From contig RFQD01000051.1 in assembly GCA_009925875.1 (NCBI GenBank), positions 1 to 8,534 of the forward strand: a DNA stretch of 8,534 bases, in the 5' to 3' direction. Below, in pieces: positions 1 to 6,014 of the stretch (positions within the stretch are counted from its first letter, which is position 1; each line of letters begins with the position of its first letter). Origin of the DNA: Microbacteriaceae bacterium. Lineage in GTDB: Bacteria > Actinomycetota > Actinomycetes > Actinomycetales > Microbacteriaceae. A program made the translations under genes and the position numbers. The notes beneath the pieces were generated by a model. It saw only the letters and a list, made by a program, of their open reading frames with translations. It was not told the origin of the DNA and did not search any database.

Positions 1-639
1 GGTCTCGTGCTTTTCGTGTTGATTATCACGTACCACTTTGGTTCCAAGATTTCGCGCGTGTTCAACGCACATCACCCCGAGTCACTGTTGCTGGGAGTGA
101 TGGGCGTTGCCATGTTGGTAGCCGGTATCGCCTCGGCAGTTGCCGTGTCGAGTGCGGTGGGCGCGTTCCTCGTCGGAATCGCTCTCTCGGGTCAGGTCGC
201 CGAAAACGCCGAGAAAGTCGTCGAACCACTGCGCGATCTTTTCGCCGCGGTCTTCTTTCTCTTTTTCGGTCTGCAAACGGATCCGGCCGATATTCCGGTC
301 GTGCTTCTTCCGGCGCTCGCCTTGGCCGTTGTCACCATGGGGACAAAAGTTCTGACGGGTTACGTGTCCGCTGCTCGCGCCGGAATCGGCGTTCCTGGTC
401 GGTGGCGTTCGGGCCTCGCACTGATGCCTCGTGGGGAGTTCAGCGTGATTATCGCGGGTGTTGCGGTCTCAGCGGGGGTGGATCCGACGATTGCGCCATT
501 CGCCGCAACCTACATGCTGATCACGGTGATCTCGAGTCCAATCCTCGCTCGAGTCACCGACACGCGCTGGTTCAAGAAACGCACGAGCACCGTGACGTCG
601 ACGTCACCTGTCACATTAGGGGGCGATGGGCGTCACTGA
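1..639 (+). CDS. Cation/proton antiporter, CPA2 (KefB/monovalent cation:H+) family, 3' part
   Basis: This is the C-terminal part (about 212 residues) of an integral membrane antiporter; the frame is open through base 1, so the start lies outside the window. Seen: a run of hydrophobic segments, the family-typical stretch AVGAFLVGIALSG, a segment FFLFFGLQTD, and the highly conserved RGEFSVIIAG motif encoded at about 430-459, which in CPA2 exchangers lies in a late membrane helix. The protein ends soon after the last helix with a short basic, Ser/Thr-rich tail, so there is no TrkA-N (RCK) nucleotide-binding domain as found in KefB/KefC. Known for the family: exchange of Na+ or K+ for H+ across the cytoplasmic membrane. 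Which cation it moves cannot be told here. Its last 24 bases overlap the end of the convergent gene on the other strand. Family assignment is firm; substrate is open. Confidence 0.9.
   Translation, partial: GLVLFVLIITYHFGSKISRVFNAHHPESLLLGVMGVAMLVAGIASAVAVSSAVGAFLVGIALSGQVAENAEKVVEPLRDLFAAVFFLFFGLQTDPADIPVVLLPALALAVVTMGTKVLTGYVSAARAGIGVPGRWRSGLALMPRGEFSVIIAGVAVSAGVDPTIAPFAATYMLITVISSPILARVTDTRWFKKRTSTVTSTSPVTLGGDGRH
592..607. repeat. 16-bp perfect palindrome in the antiporter 3' end
   Basis: GTGACGTCGACGTCAC reads the same on both strands and sits just before the overlapping stop codons of the two convergent genes. It could fold as a 6-bp stem with a 4-base TCGA loop. There is no T-tract next to it on either strand, so it is not a standard intrinsic terminator. 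Related GTGAC/GTCAC pieces recur over the next 60 bases, partly because this stretch encodes Val/Thr-rich sequence. Role unknown. Confidence 0.45.
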
Positions 640-3600
640 CGCGAGAAGTGACGTCGTGACCGTACCCGCCCGTGTCCCCGTCACGGCAGCGCTCACAAAC
701 TTGCCCGTGTCGGTAACGACCGGTCGGTAGGTTGACGTCGTGGCCCCCGGTATCACTGCACAAGTCGACGGTATCGTCGCCGTCGCCGATGCCACGGGTG
801 CACTGCAGGCGTACCAGACGTAATCAAACTTTGTCATGTTGGTCAACACCGTCACCATGGCGTTCCAGGTTTGCGGGCCGACGATTCCATCTACCGTGAG
901 TCCCTTGTTGGTTTGGAATGTCGTGACCGCGGCGCGCGTATTCGGTCCGTAGATTCCGTCAACGACCACGGAAATTCCGGCGCCCTTGAGTGCGGTTTGA
1001 ATGTTGCGCACGTAGTAGCCGCTGAAGGTCGGGCCGAAGTCTTGGTAGGGCGAAACCGGTGTCCAGGTTCCGGTGGATGCGGTGAGAGTCGAGCCCACTT
1101 TGGGAGTGCCACTCACCATGGGATCCGACACAGCGGGGGTCGTGGGCGTCGGCGTTGAGGTCGCTCCCGGTGTGGGTGTGGGTGACGGCGCCGACGCTAT
1201 CGCCGCAGTCGTCGGGCTGAACACGGTCGTCGTCGAGACGGTGTTCGTGGCCGTCTCGCCCACGGCGATGAAGGCGCCGAGGTCTGCCGAGGTCACGGCG
1301 TAAGTCGCACTCGTTGCGCCGGGAATCGTGGCACATCCCGTCGCGAGCGTCGTTCGCGACGAACTCTGAGCTGCGGAGCATCGCACCCATGTGGTGCCCA
1401 CGCTTGGCGTCGGTGAACCCGACCATGTGCCAGCAACGGACGTGAGGGTCGATCCGACCCGCGCTGTGCCTGACACCGTCGGTGATGTCGTGTTCGAGGG
1501 AGCCGTACCCACCGCAGTCGGTGCCGCCGTGAACAGCGTCGAGTTGACGCCGGCTCGCGAGCCAGTCACCCGAACCGAGAGAAACTTGCCGGCGTGCGAG
1601 ACAGCTGGCGTGAACGTCGTCGACGTCACCGCAGGAGACATGGCAGCGCACGACGGCGGAAGCGCGACCGTCGCGACCGGCACCGCGGACGAGCACACAA
1701 ACCAGCTGTAAGACAGCGACGCCGCACTCACCAGGATTCGATCCATGACGGCATAAGTGATCGGGCCCGTGATGCCATCGGCTTGCAGTCCCTTTGCAGC
1801 TTGGAACGTTTTCACGTTCCCTGTGGTTTGGGCACCGTAAATGCCGTCAACGGTCGTCGGAATGCCCCCGAGCGTCAGTGCAACTTGAATATTGCGAACG
1901 TAGAAGCCGTTGTATTGCGGGCCCGTGTTTTGGTAAACGTTCGAAGCGGCCCACGACCCGGGGTTGACGGTCAGCGTGCCACCCACCGCGGGAACACCCG
2001 ACACAGTCGGATCAACCGGGACAGTCGGAGTCGGTGTGGGCGTCGTGCCCGGTGTCGGGATTCGCGTCGGCGTTGCGGTAGGAGTGGGCGTGCGCGACGG
2101 AGTGGCCGTCGGCGTCGGGGTTCGAGACGGTGACGGAGTCGCAGTGGGGGTGGGAGTCGCGGTCGGTGACGAGGCCGGGGCAATCGGCGAGGCCAAGGTG
2201 ATCCACCGACTGGTCGCCCCGGCGGCGTTTGTTGCGGTGACCTTGACGGCGCCGAACTTACCGACGTGAGCGGCAGACCAGGTGACACTGCTCGACGTGG
2301 CTGGAACATCCACACACGTTGACGGCACCGCGGGACCAGTGATCGGGACGGATGCCGAGCAGGTGAACCAGGCATAGGCAATCGTGGGTGCGGGCGACCC
2401 GCGCCACACTCCGGCGGAGACACTGGCGCTACTGCCCACACGGTTCGAGCCCGAGAGTGCCGGGTCGGTTGTCACCGACGGGATTTCGGTGACAGCTGCG
2501 CTCGACGCCGACCATGAGGTGTAGGAACCCTGAGAGTTGGTGGCCGTGGAACGCAGGCTGAGGAACTTTCCGGCATCAGCGGCTGTCACGGCGTACGTTG
2601 CCGACGTGGCACCCGCGATTTCGGTGCACGTTGCCGGCAACGTCGTGGTGGCCACTTTCGTGGCCGTGCAACGCGCCCACTGCAACGAGACCGTCGGCAC
2701 GGGGATACCCGTGTACGTGCCCGCCGTTCCGGTAATGGATGTCCCGACGCGCGGGGTTCCCGGAATCACCGGGTGAGCCGTGACAACCGGCGGTGTCGCG
2801 TTCGTGGGACCAAACCAGTCGGTGTAGTAGTTGAAGAAGTTCCGGTTACCGTAGGCCGAGCATCCATCGCCCGTGCTGTAACCCGCGGCCAACGCCGCGT
2901 CATTCGGGGTGTACGGGGTGTACAGGTATAGCGCGTGCGTCGCCTGATTTTCGATGTACACGTCACGGGTCCCACAGGCAGTGTTCGGGCTATACAAAAT
3001 GGAACTGACCCGACCCACCGGTTTCATCAGATCGAAGCGTGTATCCCACCACGTTCCCGGACCGGTTCCTGACGGTTGCGTGTAGCGCTTCAACAGGTAG
3101 GCACCGTAGCGAACCTGGTTGTAGAAGCCGTAGTAGTCGCTGTCGCACGCGGCAGTATCCGGGCATCCGGCACCCATCGCCGCCGTGTACCGCCAGGTAG
3201 ACGGCCACGTGTGAGTGACCAAGCCCTGCTCTTTTTGCAGCATGACCAGAAGCACCTTCTGACTCACACCGCAGGCCCGTGCGACCTTGTCGATGATGGT
3301 CGCAGCAGATTCATTCGCCGCACCGGCATAGGACGAACACATGGGGTTGGCCGTCGACGTCCACGTCGTCTCGCGATAATCCTTCAAGCACACGTACCCC
3401 GACCGACAGGTGGGCACCTTGTCATTCAAAAAACTTTGGATCTGTGCCGCCGTCATGGCATTCGAGTTCCAAAACAGGGCATCCGAGATGATGTTCCCCG
3501 GCTTGAACTGGGTGAGGTCGGCAGCTTGTGCCGCCGGTGCGTCCGCCAGAGTGCTGACAGCGACAACTCCCGACGAGATCAACACGAGCGCACCGACTGA

Positions 3601-3645
3601 CGCAATCAGCCGGCTGAGCGAGCGACGAAACCCCAGACGAGACAT
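616..3645 (-). CDS. Secreted cell-wall protein: lysozyme-like domain, five Ig-like modules, two nested PG-binding domains
   Basis: A 1009-residue exported protein. Residues 1-41 form a signal peptide (basic start, hydrophobic core, cleavage near AQA/A). Residues about 45-282 are a Cys-rich domain (eight Cys) with the motif LQKEQGLVT, where E139 is a candidate catalytic acid, followed by WPSTWRYTAAMGAGCPD and YGFYNQVRYGAYLLKRY. This resembles lysozyme/lytic-transglycosylase-like domains seen in actinobacterial surface proteins. Then come five Ig-like modules, each with a Cys pair 14-15 residues apart (326/340, 429/444, 651/666, 756/771, 947/962). Thr/Pro linkers lie at about 491-543 and 818-838. 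PG_binding_1-type domains (motif VDGIYG then TFQ..KGL..DGI.GP) lie at about 575-639 and 871-935, inside modules 3 and 5. There is no LPXTG or C-terminal membrane anchor, so retention at the wall would be by the PG-binding domains. Peptidoglycan hydrolysis is inferred, not shown. The start has no Shine-Dalgarno sequence; see the promoter at 3653-3658. Confidence 0.9.
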   Translation of the reverse strand: MSRLGFRRSLSRLIASVGALVLISSGVVAVSTLADAPAAQAADLTQFKPGNIISDALFWNSNAMTAAQIQSFLNDKVPTCRSGYVCLKDYRETTWTSTANPMCSSYAGAANESAATIIDKVARACGVSQKVLLVMLQKEQGLVTHTWPSTWRYTAAMGAGCPDTAACDSDYYGFYNQVRYGAYLLKRYTQPSGTGPGTWWDTRFDLMKPVGRVSSILYSPNTACGTRDVYIENQATHALYLYTPYTPNDAALAAGYSTGDGCSAYGNRNFFNYYTDWFGPTNATPPVVTAHPVIPGTPRVGTSITGTAGTYTGIPVPTVSLQWARCTATKVATTTLPATCTEIAGATSATYAVTAADAGKFLSLRSTATNSQGSYTSWSASSAAVTEIPSVTTDPALSGSNRVGSSASVSAGVWRGSPAPTIAYAWFTCSASVPITGPAVPSTCVDVPATSSSVTWSAAHVGKFGAVKVTATNAAGATSRWITLASPIAPASSPTATPTPTATPSPSRTPTPTATPSRTPTPTATPTRIPTPGTTPTPTPTVPVDPTVSGVPAVGGTLTVNPGSWAASNVYQNTGPQYNGFYVRNIQVALTLGGIPTTVDGIYGAQTTGNVKTFQAAKGLQADGITGPITYAVMDRILVSAASLSYSWFVCSSAVPVATVALPPSCAAMSPAVTSTTFTPAVSHAGKFLSVRVTGSRAGVNSTLFTAAPTAVGTAPSNTTSPTVSGTARVGSTLTSVAGTWSGSPTPSVGTTWVRCSAAQSSSRTTLATGCATIPGATSATYAVTSADLGAFIAVGETATNTVSTTTVFSPTTAAIASAPSPTPTPGATSTPTPTTPAVSDPMVSGTPKVGSTLTASTGTWTPVSPYQDFGPTFSGYYVRNIQTALKGAGISVVVDGIYGPNTRAAVTTFQTNKGLTVDGIVGPQTWNAMVTVLTNMTKFDYVWYACSAPVASATATIPSTCAVIPGATTSTYRPVVTDTGKFVSAAVTGTRAGTVTTSLLASVTPIAP
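841..1035 (-). other. Second peptidoglycan-binding domain (within the secreted protein)
   Basis: Encodes residues about 871-935. The pattern YYVRNIQTALKGAG, VDGIYGPNTRAAV, TFQTNKGLTVDGIVGP is that of the PG_binding_1 three-helix fold found in wall hydrolases. It sits inside the fifth Ig-like module, between the GTW turn (W861) and the next conserved Trp (W944). Confidence 0.85.
1132..1194 (-). repeat. Thr/Pro-rich linker 2 coding segment
   Basis: Encodes residues about 818-838, rich in Pro-Thr pairs (SPTPTPGATSTPTPTTP). It is a shorter version of the linker at 2017-2175 and, like it, lies directly in front of an Ig-like module that carries a nested PG-binding domain. Confidence 0.7.
1729..1923 (-). 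other. First peptidoglycan-binding domain (within the secreted protein)
   Basis: Encodes residues about 575-639. It shows FYVRNIQVALTLGG, VDGIYGAQTTGNV and TFQAAKGLQADGITGP, a PG_binding_1 signature closely matching the copy at 841-1035. It is nested inside the third Ig-like module between W565 and W648. Confidence 0.85.
2017..2175 (-). repeat. Thr/Pro-rich linker 1 with a tandem 30-bp coding repeat
   Basis: Encodes residues about 491-543, almost entirely Thr, Pro, Ala and Ser. The ten-residue unit SRTPTPTATP occurs twice in a row (2098-2127 and 2068-2097 in gene order), followed by a drifted third unit. The DNA copies differ at many third codon positions, so the repeat is old or held at protein level. 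Such linkers act as extended spacers and are often glycosylated in actinobacterial surface proteins (general knowledge). Confidence 0.8.
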
Positions 3646-3652
3646 TTGTTAA

Positions 3653-3658
3653 AGCATA
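3653..3658 (-). promoter_or_regulatory. Candidate -10 box (TATGCT) giving a leaderless mRNA for the secreted protein
   Basis: On the minus strand TATGCT is followed by seven bases (TTAACAA) and then the ATG at 3645-3643. That spacing would put the transcription start at or next to the ATG. No Shine-Dalgarno-like purine run lies in the 15 bases before the ATG, which fits a leaderless transcript, a common arrangement in Actinobacteria. No good -35 match is found 17 bases further up. Confidence 0.5.
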
Positions 3659-3778
3659 AAGAAGAGAATGAGGGTTTCGCGGGACGAGTGACGCTGGGCG
3701 AGCCAAAATTTGTCCAAGATTTCCTCGAAACGGCCAAGCGCAGCTAGGTCGCAACACCGCACATTAGCCACGAGAATA

Positions 3779-3814
3779 GGAACGGGCTCCGCGCAACGGC
3801 GTGGAGCCCGTTCC
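3779..3814. repeat. Strong inverted repeat (16-bp stem, 4-base loop) in the divergent intergenic region
   Basis: The arms 3779-3790 (GGAACGGGCTCC) and 3803-3814 (GGAGCCCGTTCC) are perfect 12-bp complements, and the stem continues inward by four more pairs, one of them G-T, leaving the loop AACG. On the plus strand no T-run follows. On the minus strand it is followed by TATTCTC, a weak T-rich tail. It lies 16 bases before the chosen start of the MFS gene and 133 bases before the secreted-protein gene. It could be a 5' UTR hairpin of the exporter mRNA, a terminator against leftward antisense transcription, or a protein-binding site. The structure is certain, the role is not. Confidence 0.8.
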
Positions 3815-3818
3815 GCAT

Positions 3819-3824
3819 GAAGGG
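3819..3824 (+). promoter_or_regulatory. Ribosome binding site supporting the GTG start at 3831
   Basis: GAAGGG lies six bases before the GTG at 3831. The alternative GTG at 3801 falls inside the right half of the inverted repeat and has no purine-rich site in front of it, and the ATGs at 3855 and 3858 also lack one. This site therefore decides the start call. Confidence 0.5.
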
Positions 3825-3830
3825 CAACCC

Positions 3831-5171
3831 GTGACGTCACATCCGCTGCGCAAAATGATGGTTGACGTCACACCCCTACGAACGTCGCCCGCATTCGCGC
3901 GACTCTGGCTCAGCACCTTACTCACGGGGCTCGGCATCCAACTCACCATCGTGGCCGTCGGGCTTCAGATTTACTCCATCACTCACGACACGATTGCCGT
4001 CGCACTGGTGGGCGGCATTGCCCTCATACCGGCCACACTAGCCGGGCCGCTCGCCGGCATGATCGCCGACGCATTCGACCGGCGCCTCCTACTGATGTGG
4101 CTCGCAGTGATCCTGTTCGCGTCGACGAGTGGACTGTTGGTCTTGACGATTGTGGATGCGCGACTACTCGCCGCCGGACAACACGTGTGGGTCTGGCCCT
4201 TCTACCTGTGCACGACAATCGGGGCGATGGCGACCATCGCCCTCGGAGCGACGCGCAGTGCGATCATCCCCCGACTCTTGGCCGCCGAACTCGTCGCGCC
4301 GGCGAGCGCCCTCAGCGGACTCTCCATTGGACTTCAAATCATGGTCGGACCGGCGCTGGCCGGCGTACTCGCCGCGACGGTCGGTTACGAATGGACGTTC
4401 GCCACCGACTTGGCGCTCAGCGCAACCGCGTTTTTGGGCATCGCGCTGTTGCCGCGCATCCCGCCGCTTCACGACGTCGTGCGACCCGGCTGGGAATCGT
4501 TCGTTGAGAGCATTCGTTTTCTTCGTGGCGCACCGCAAATTAGTGCCGGATTTGTGGCCGACATCGTGGCGATGACGTTCGGTCGACCCTACGTGCTGTT
4601 ACCGGCCGTCGCGGCGGGAATCATCGGTGGCGGGCCGATCACCGTGGGACTCATCATGTCGGCCGGAGCGGCGGGCACGTTTCTCACCGGCCTGTTCAGT
4701 GGTCGTGTTCGACACGTTCGCCGGCAGGGCATCGCGATCGGCCGCTCCATTCAGATTTATGGCGCCTTCGTAATTCTGTTCGGCGTGACGCTGCTTCTCG
4801 TGCAACTCGGTCTTCTGCCCGCGGGTGTCGAAAACTTCTCCGGCGTGAGCGTCATCGCTCTCGTACTTGCGTGTCTGGCGTACACCGGCATGGGCGCCTC
4901 CGACGAAGTCTCGGCCATCTTTCGCACCGCAATGTTGCTCACCGTCGTGCCAGACTCGATTCGAGGCAGGATGCAGGGCATCTTCTTTGCCGTCGTCAAC
5001 GGTGGCCCCCGACTCGGTGACGTCTACGCAGGTCTCGCCGCCGGGCTGGTTGCCCTCTGGTTCCCGCCCTTGCTCGGCGGCTTCGCCATCATCGTGCTCA
5101 TGACGCTCATCCTGCGCCTCACTCCCGCATTCCGCGACTACGTGTTTTCGCCGCGACCTACGGAGATCTGA
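3831..5171 (+). CDS. MFS transporter, EntS-like exporter family
   Basis: A 446-residue protein with about 12 hydrophobic helices, acting in the cytoplasmic membrane as a proton-driven exporter. Seen (numbering from GTG 3831): AFARLWLSTLLTGLGIQ opening the first helix; the MFS motif-A-like loop GMIADAFDRR at 76-85; TRSAIIPRLL at 141-150 with the VGPALAG helix after it; and the late signature VPDSIRGRMQG (373-383) followed by GGPRLGD. These last motifs are typical of the MFS_3/EntS group, which includes enterobactin and drug exporters (family knowledge). The real substrate is unknown, and no siderophore genes are nearby. It is divergent from the secreted-protein gene and ends 26 bases before the convergent lipoprotein gene. 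The start was chosen by the ribosome binding site at 3819-3824; a start at 3801 would add ten residues. Confidence 0.9.
   Translation: MTSHPLRKMMVDVTPLRTSPAFARLWLSTLLTGLGIQLTIVAVGLQIYSITHDTIAVALVGGIALIPATLAGPLAGMIADAFDRRLLLMWLAVILFASTSGLLVLTIVDARLLAAGQHVWVWPFYLCTTIGAMATIALGATRSAIIPRLLAAELVAPASALSGLSIGLQIMVGPALAGVLAATVGYEWTFATDLALSATAFLGIALLPRIPPLHDVVRPGWESFVESIRFLRGAPQISAGFVADIVAMTFGRPYVLLPAVAAGIIGGGPITVGLIMSAGAAGTFLTGLFSGRVRHVRRQGIAIGRSIQIYGAFVILFGVTLLLVQLGLLPAGVENFSGVSVIALVLACLAYTGMGASDEVSAIFRTAMLLTVVPDSIRGRMQGIFFAVVNGGPRLGDVYAGLAAGLVALWFPPLLGGFAIIVLMTLILRLTPAFRDYVFSPRPTEI
3832..3872. repeat. Direct repeat of TGACGTCACA
   Basis: TGACGTCACA occurs at 3832-3841 and 3863-3872, 31 bases apart, close to three helical turns. 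Each contains the palindrome TGACGTCA. Both overlap the start region of the MFS gene. They might be operator sites, but GACGTC is frequent across this window, so chance is a real alternative. Confidence 0.3.
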
Positions 5172-5197
5172 CCGCTGCCCGGCGAGAGGGCGCCAGA

Positions 5198-5779
5198 CTA
5201 ATTCGCCGGAGTAAAGAAGGTCACAAGATATTCCTTGTACTCGGCCGAATCGGTGCGCCGTTCGATCGAGAACTTAAAGCCCTGAAATGCGAAGCGTTGC
5301 GTATCTCCCTCGGAGGGAGAAATGGTTTTGCCCTGACGAAGATTCTCGGGCTGCGAAAAGTCGGTGTCATAGCCGATTTCGGGAGTCCCAAAACCATAGT
5401 TTGTCGCATACATGCGCATGGCTGGGTTCGGAGACGAAATATCAACCACGACGTCCAGCTTTAGGTCGGGGTCGCCCAGAAGCGACCAGAAACGCTCCTG
5501 GTACGCGTTGTAGCCGGTGAAACACCGTTCCTGATCTGTCACCTCACCCGCATCACCCGTGGGATTTACGGCATCGGATGCGCGATGGGGCGACGGCGCG
5601 ACCGTAATGGTGCCATTCCCCTTCCTGAGAAAACAGACTCGCGATCCACGAATGGATGCTTCGCGAGAGACGCTCGACGACTCATCGGATGCCGAAGTCG
5701 CGGGTTGCGAAATCGACCCGCTCGCACAACCGGAAAGAAGCAACGCCGAGACCACAACGGTCGAAGTCAAGATTCGCAC
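5198..5779 (-). CDS. Putative lipoprotein of unknown function
   Basis: A 193-residue protein starting at GTG. The N-terminus is a lipoprotein signal: two near-terminal residues with Arg, a hydrophobic stretch, then the lipobox LSGC, so lipidation at C18 and anchoring on the outer face of the membrane are expected. A Ser-rich spacer (about 19-42) precedes a single soluble domain with two Cys (C49 and C86) that could form a disulphide. The C-terminal half contains YATNYGFGTPEIGYDTD and FAFQGFKFSIERR and looks like alternating beta strands. I do not recognise a family. An AGGA lies seven bases before the GTG, and a TAGGAT box overlaps it. The gene stands alone, convergent with the MFS gene (26 bases between stops). 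Confidence 0.8.
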   Translation of the reverse strand: MRILTSTVVVSALLLSGCASGSISQPATSASDESSSVSREASIRGSRVCFLRKGNGTITVAPSPHRASDAVNPTGDAGEVTDQERCFTGYNAYQERFWSLLGDPDLKLDVVVDISSPNPAMRMYATNYGFGTPEIGYDTDFSQPENLRQGKTISPSEGDTQRFAFQGFKFSIERRTDSAEYKEYLVTFFTPAN

Positions 5780-5785
5780 GCAGAA

Positions 5786-5791
5786 ATCCTA
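5786..5791 (-). promoter_or_regulatory. Candidate -10 box (TAGGAT) of the lipoprotein gene
   Basis: On the minus strand TAGGAT ends six bases before the GTG start, matching the TANNNT pattern. Its AGGA core could instead serve as the Shine-Dalgarno sequence. Only one of the two roles is possible for a given transcript. No convincing -35 element is seen. Confidence 0.35.
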
Positions 5792-5798
5792 TCGAGTG

Positions 5799-5880
5799 CT
5801 CACCCCGTATCGTGAGTGTGCGCCCCGATCGACGCACAGCATCGAGAGCACTCCGAGAGCTCCGTGAGTCCGGCGCTCAC
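5799..5880. repeat. Four CTCAC/GTGAG elements in the lipoprotein-tRNA intergenic region
   Basis: CTCAC at 5799-5803 pairs with GTGAG at 5812-5816 (8-base gap), and GTGAG at 5864-5868 pairs with CTCAC at 5876-5880 (7-base gap; CGTGAG/CTCACG as 6 bp). The first pair lies over the expected -35 region of the lipoprotein promoter, the second 28 bases before the tRNA. The whole set is nearly symmetric about 5840. It may be a set of regulator sites. Apart from these elements and weak promoter boxes, nothing else is seen in 5780-5908. Confidence 0.4.
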
Positions 5881-5893
5881 GCCAATTCTCCGG

Positions 5894-5899
5894 TAGTTT
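5894..5899 (+). promoter_or_regulatory. Candidate -10 box (TAGTTT) of the tRNA gene
   Basis: TAGTTT fits TANNNT and would start transcription a few bases before the tRNA 5' end at 5909. No good -35 match lies 16-18 bases upstream, so support is weak. Confidence 0.3.
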
Positions 5900-5908
5900 T
5901 GAGGTATT

Positions 5909-5981
5909 GCCCTCGTAGCTCAGAGGATAGAGCAGGAGCCTTCTAATCTCTTGGTCGCAGGTTCGAGTCCTGCCGAGGGCA
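5909..5981 (+). tRNA. tRNA-Arg (anticodon TCT)
   Basis: A 73-base cloverleaf. The acceptor stem GCCCTCG (5909-5915) pairs with CGAGGGC (5974-5980). The D stem is GCTC/GAGC with the loop AGAGGATA. The anticodon TCT is at 5942-5944 in the loop CTTCTAA. The T stem GCAGG/CCTGC encloses TTCGAGT, and the discriminator base is A. It reads AGA codons (and AGG by wobble). The CCA end is not encoded (ACCCC follows). In the anticodon stem the pair next to the loop (C5939 and T5947) is a mismatch and the outermost pair is G-T. The gene lies on the opposite strand to both flanking genes. Confidence 0.95.
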
Positions 5982-6014
5982 CCCCGACAATCTGGGCATC
6001 GTTGATTTCGTGAC

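Noticed and set aside
1594..2269. Plus-strand reading frames rich in Arg or in Val-Gly repeats
   Set aside because: They are antisense shadows of the Thr/Pro linker and Ig-like modules of the secreted protein; their composition is a by-product of that repeat.
3801..3830. GTG at 3801 as the start of the MFS gene
   Set aside because: It lies inside the right half of the inverted repeat and lacks a ribosome binding site, whereas the GTG at 3831 has GAAGGG six bases upstream.
3649..3840. Small minus-strand reading frame (63 codons) in the divergent intergenic region
   Set aside because: It runs through the inverted repeat, has no ribosome binding site or recognisable protein features, and overlaps the start of the MFS gene.
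5172..5197. Bidirectional terminator between the MFS and lipoprotein genes
   Set aside because: Only a short GCCC/GGGC pairing is possible and no T-tract follows on either strand.
5909..5981. tRNA as an integration (attachment) site
   Set aside because: No second copy of the tRNA 3' end was seen in the window, and there is no integrase or other mobile-element gene nearby.
5982..6014. Terminator after the tRNA
   Set aside because: Only a three-base CCC/GGG pairing is visible, with no T-run directly after it.
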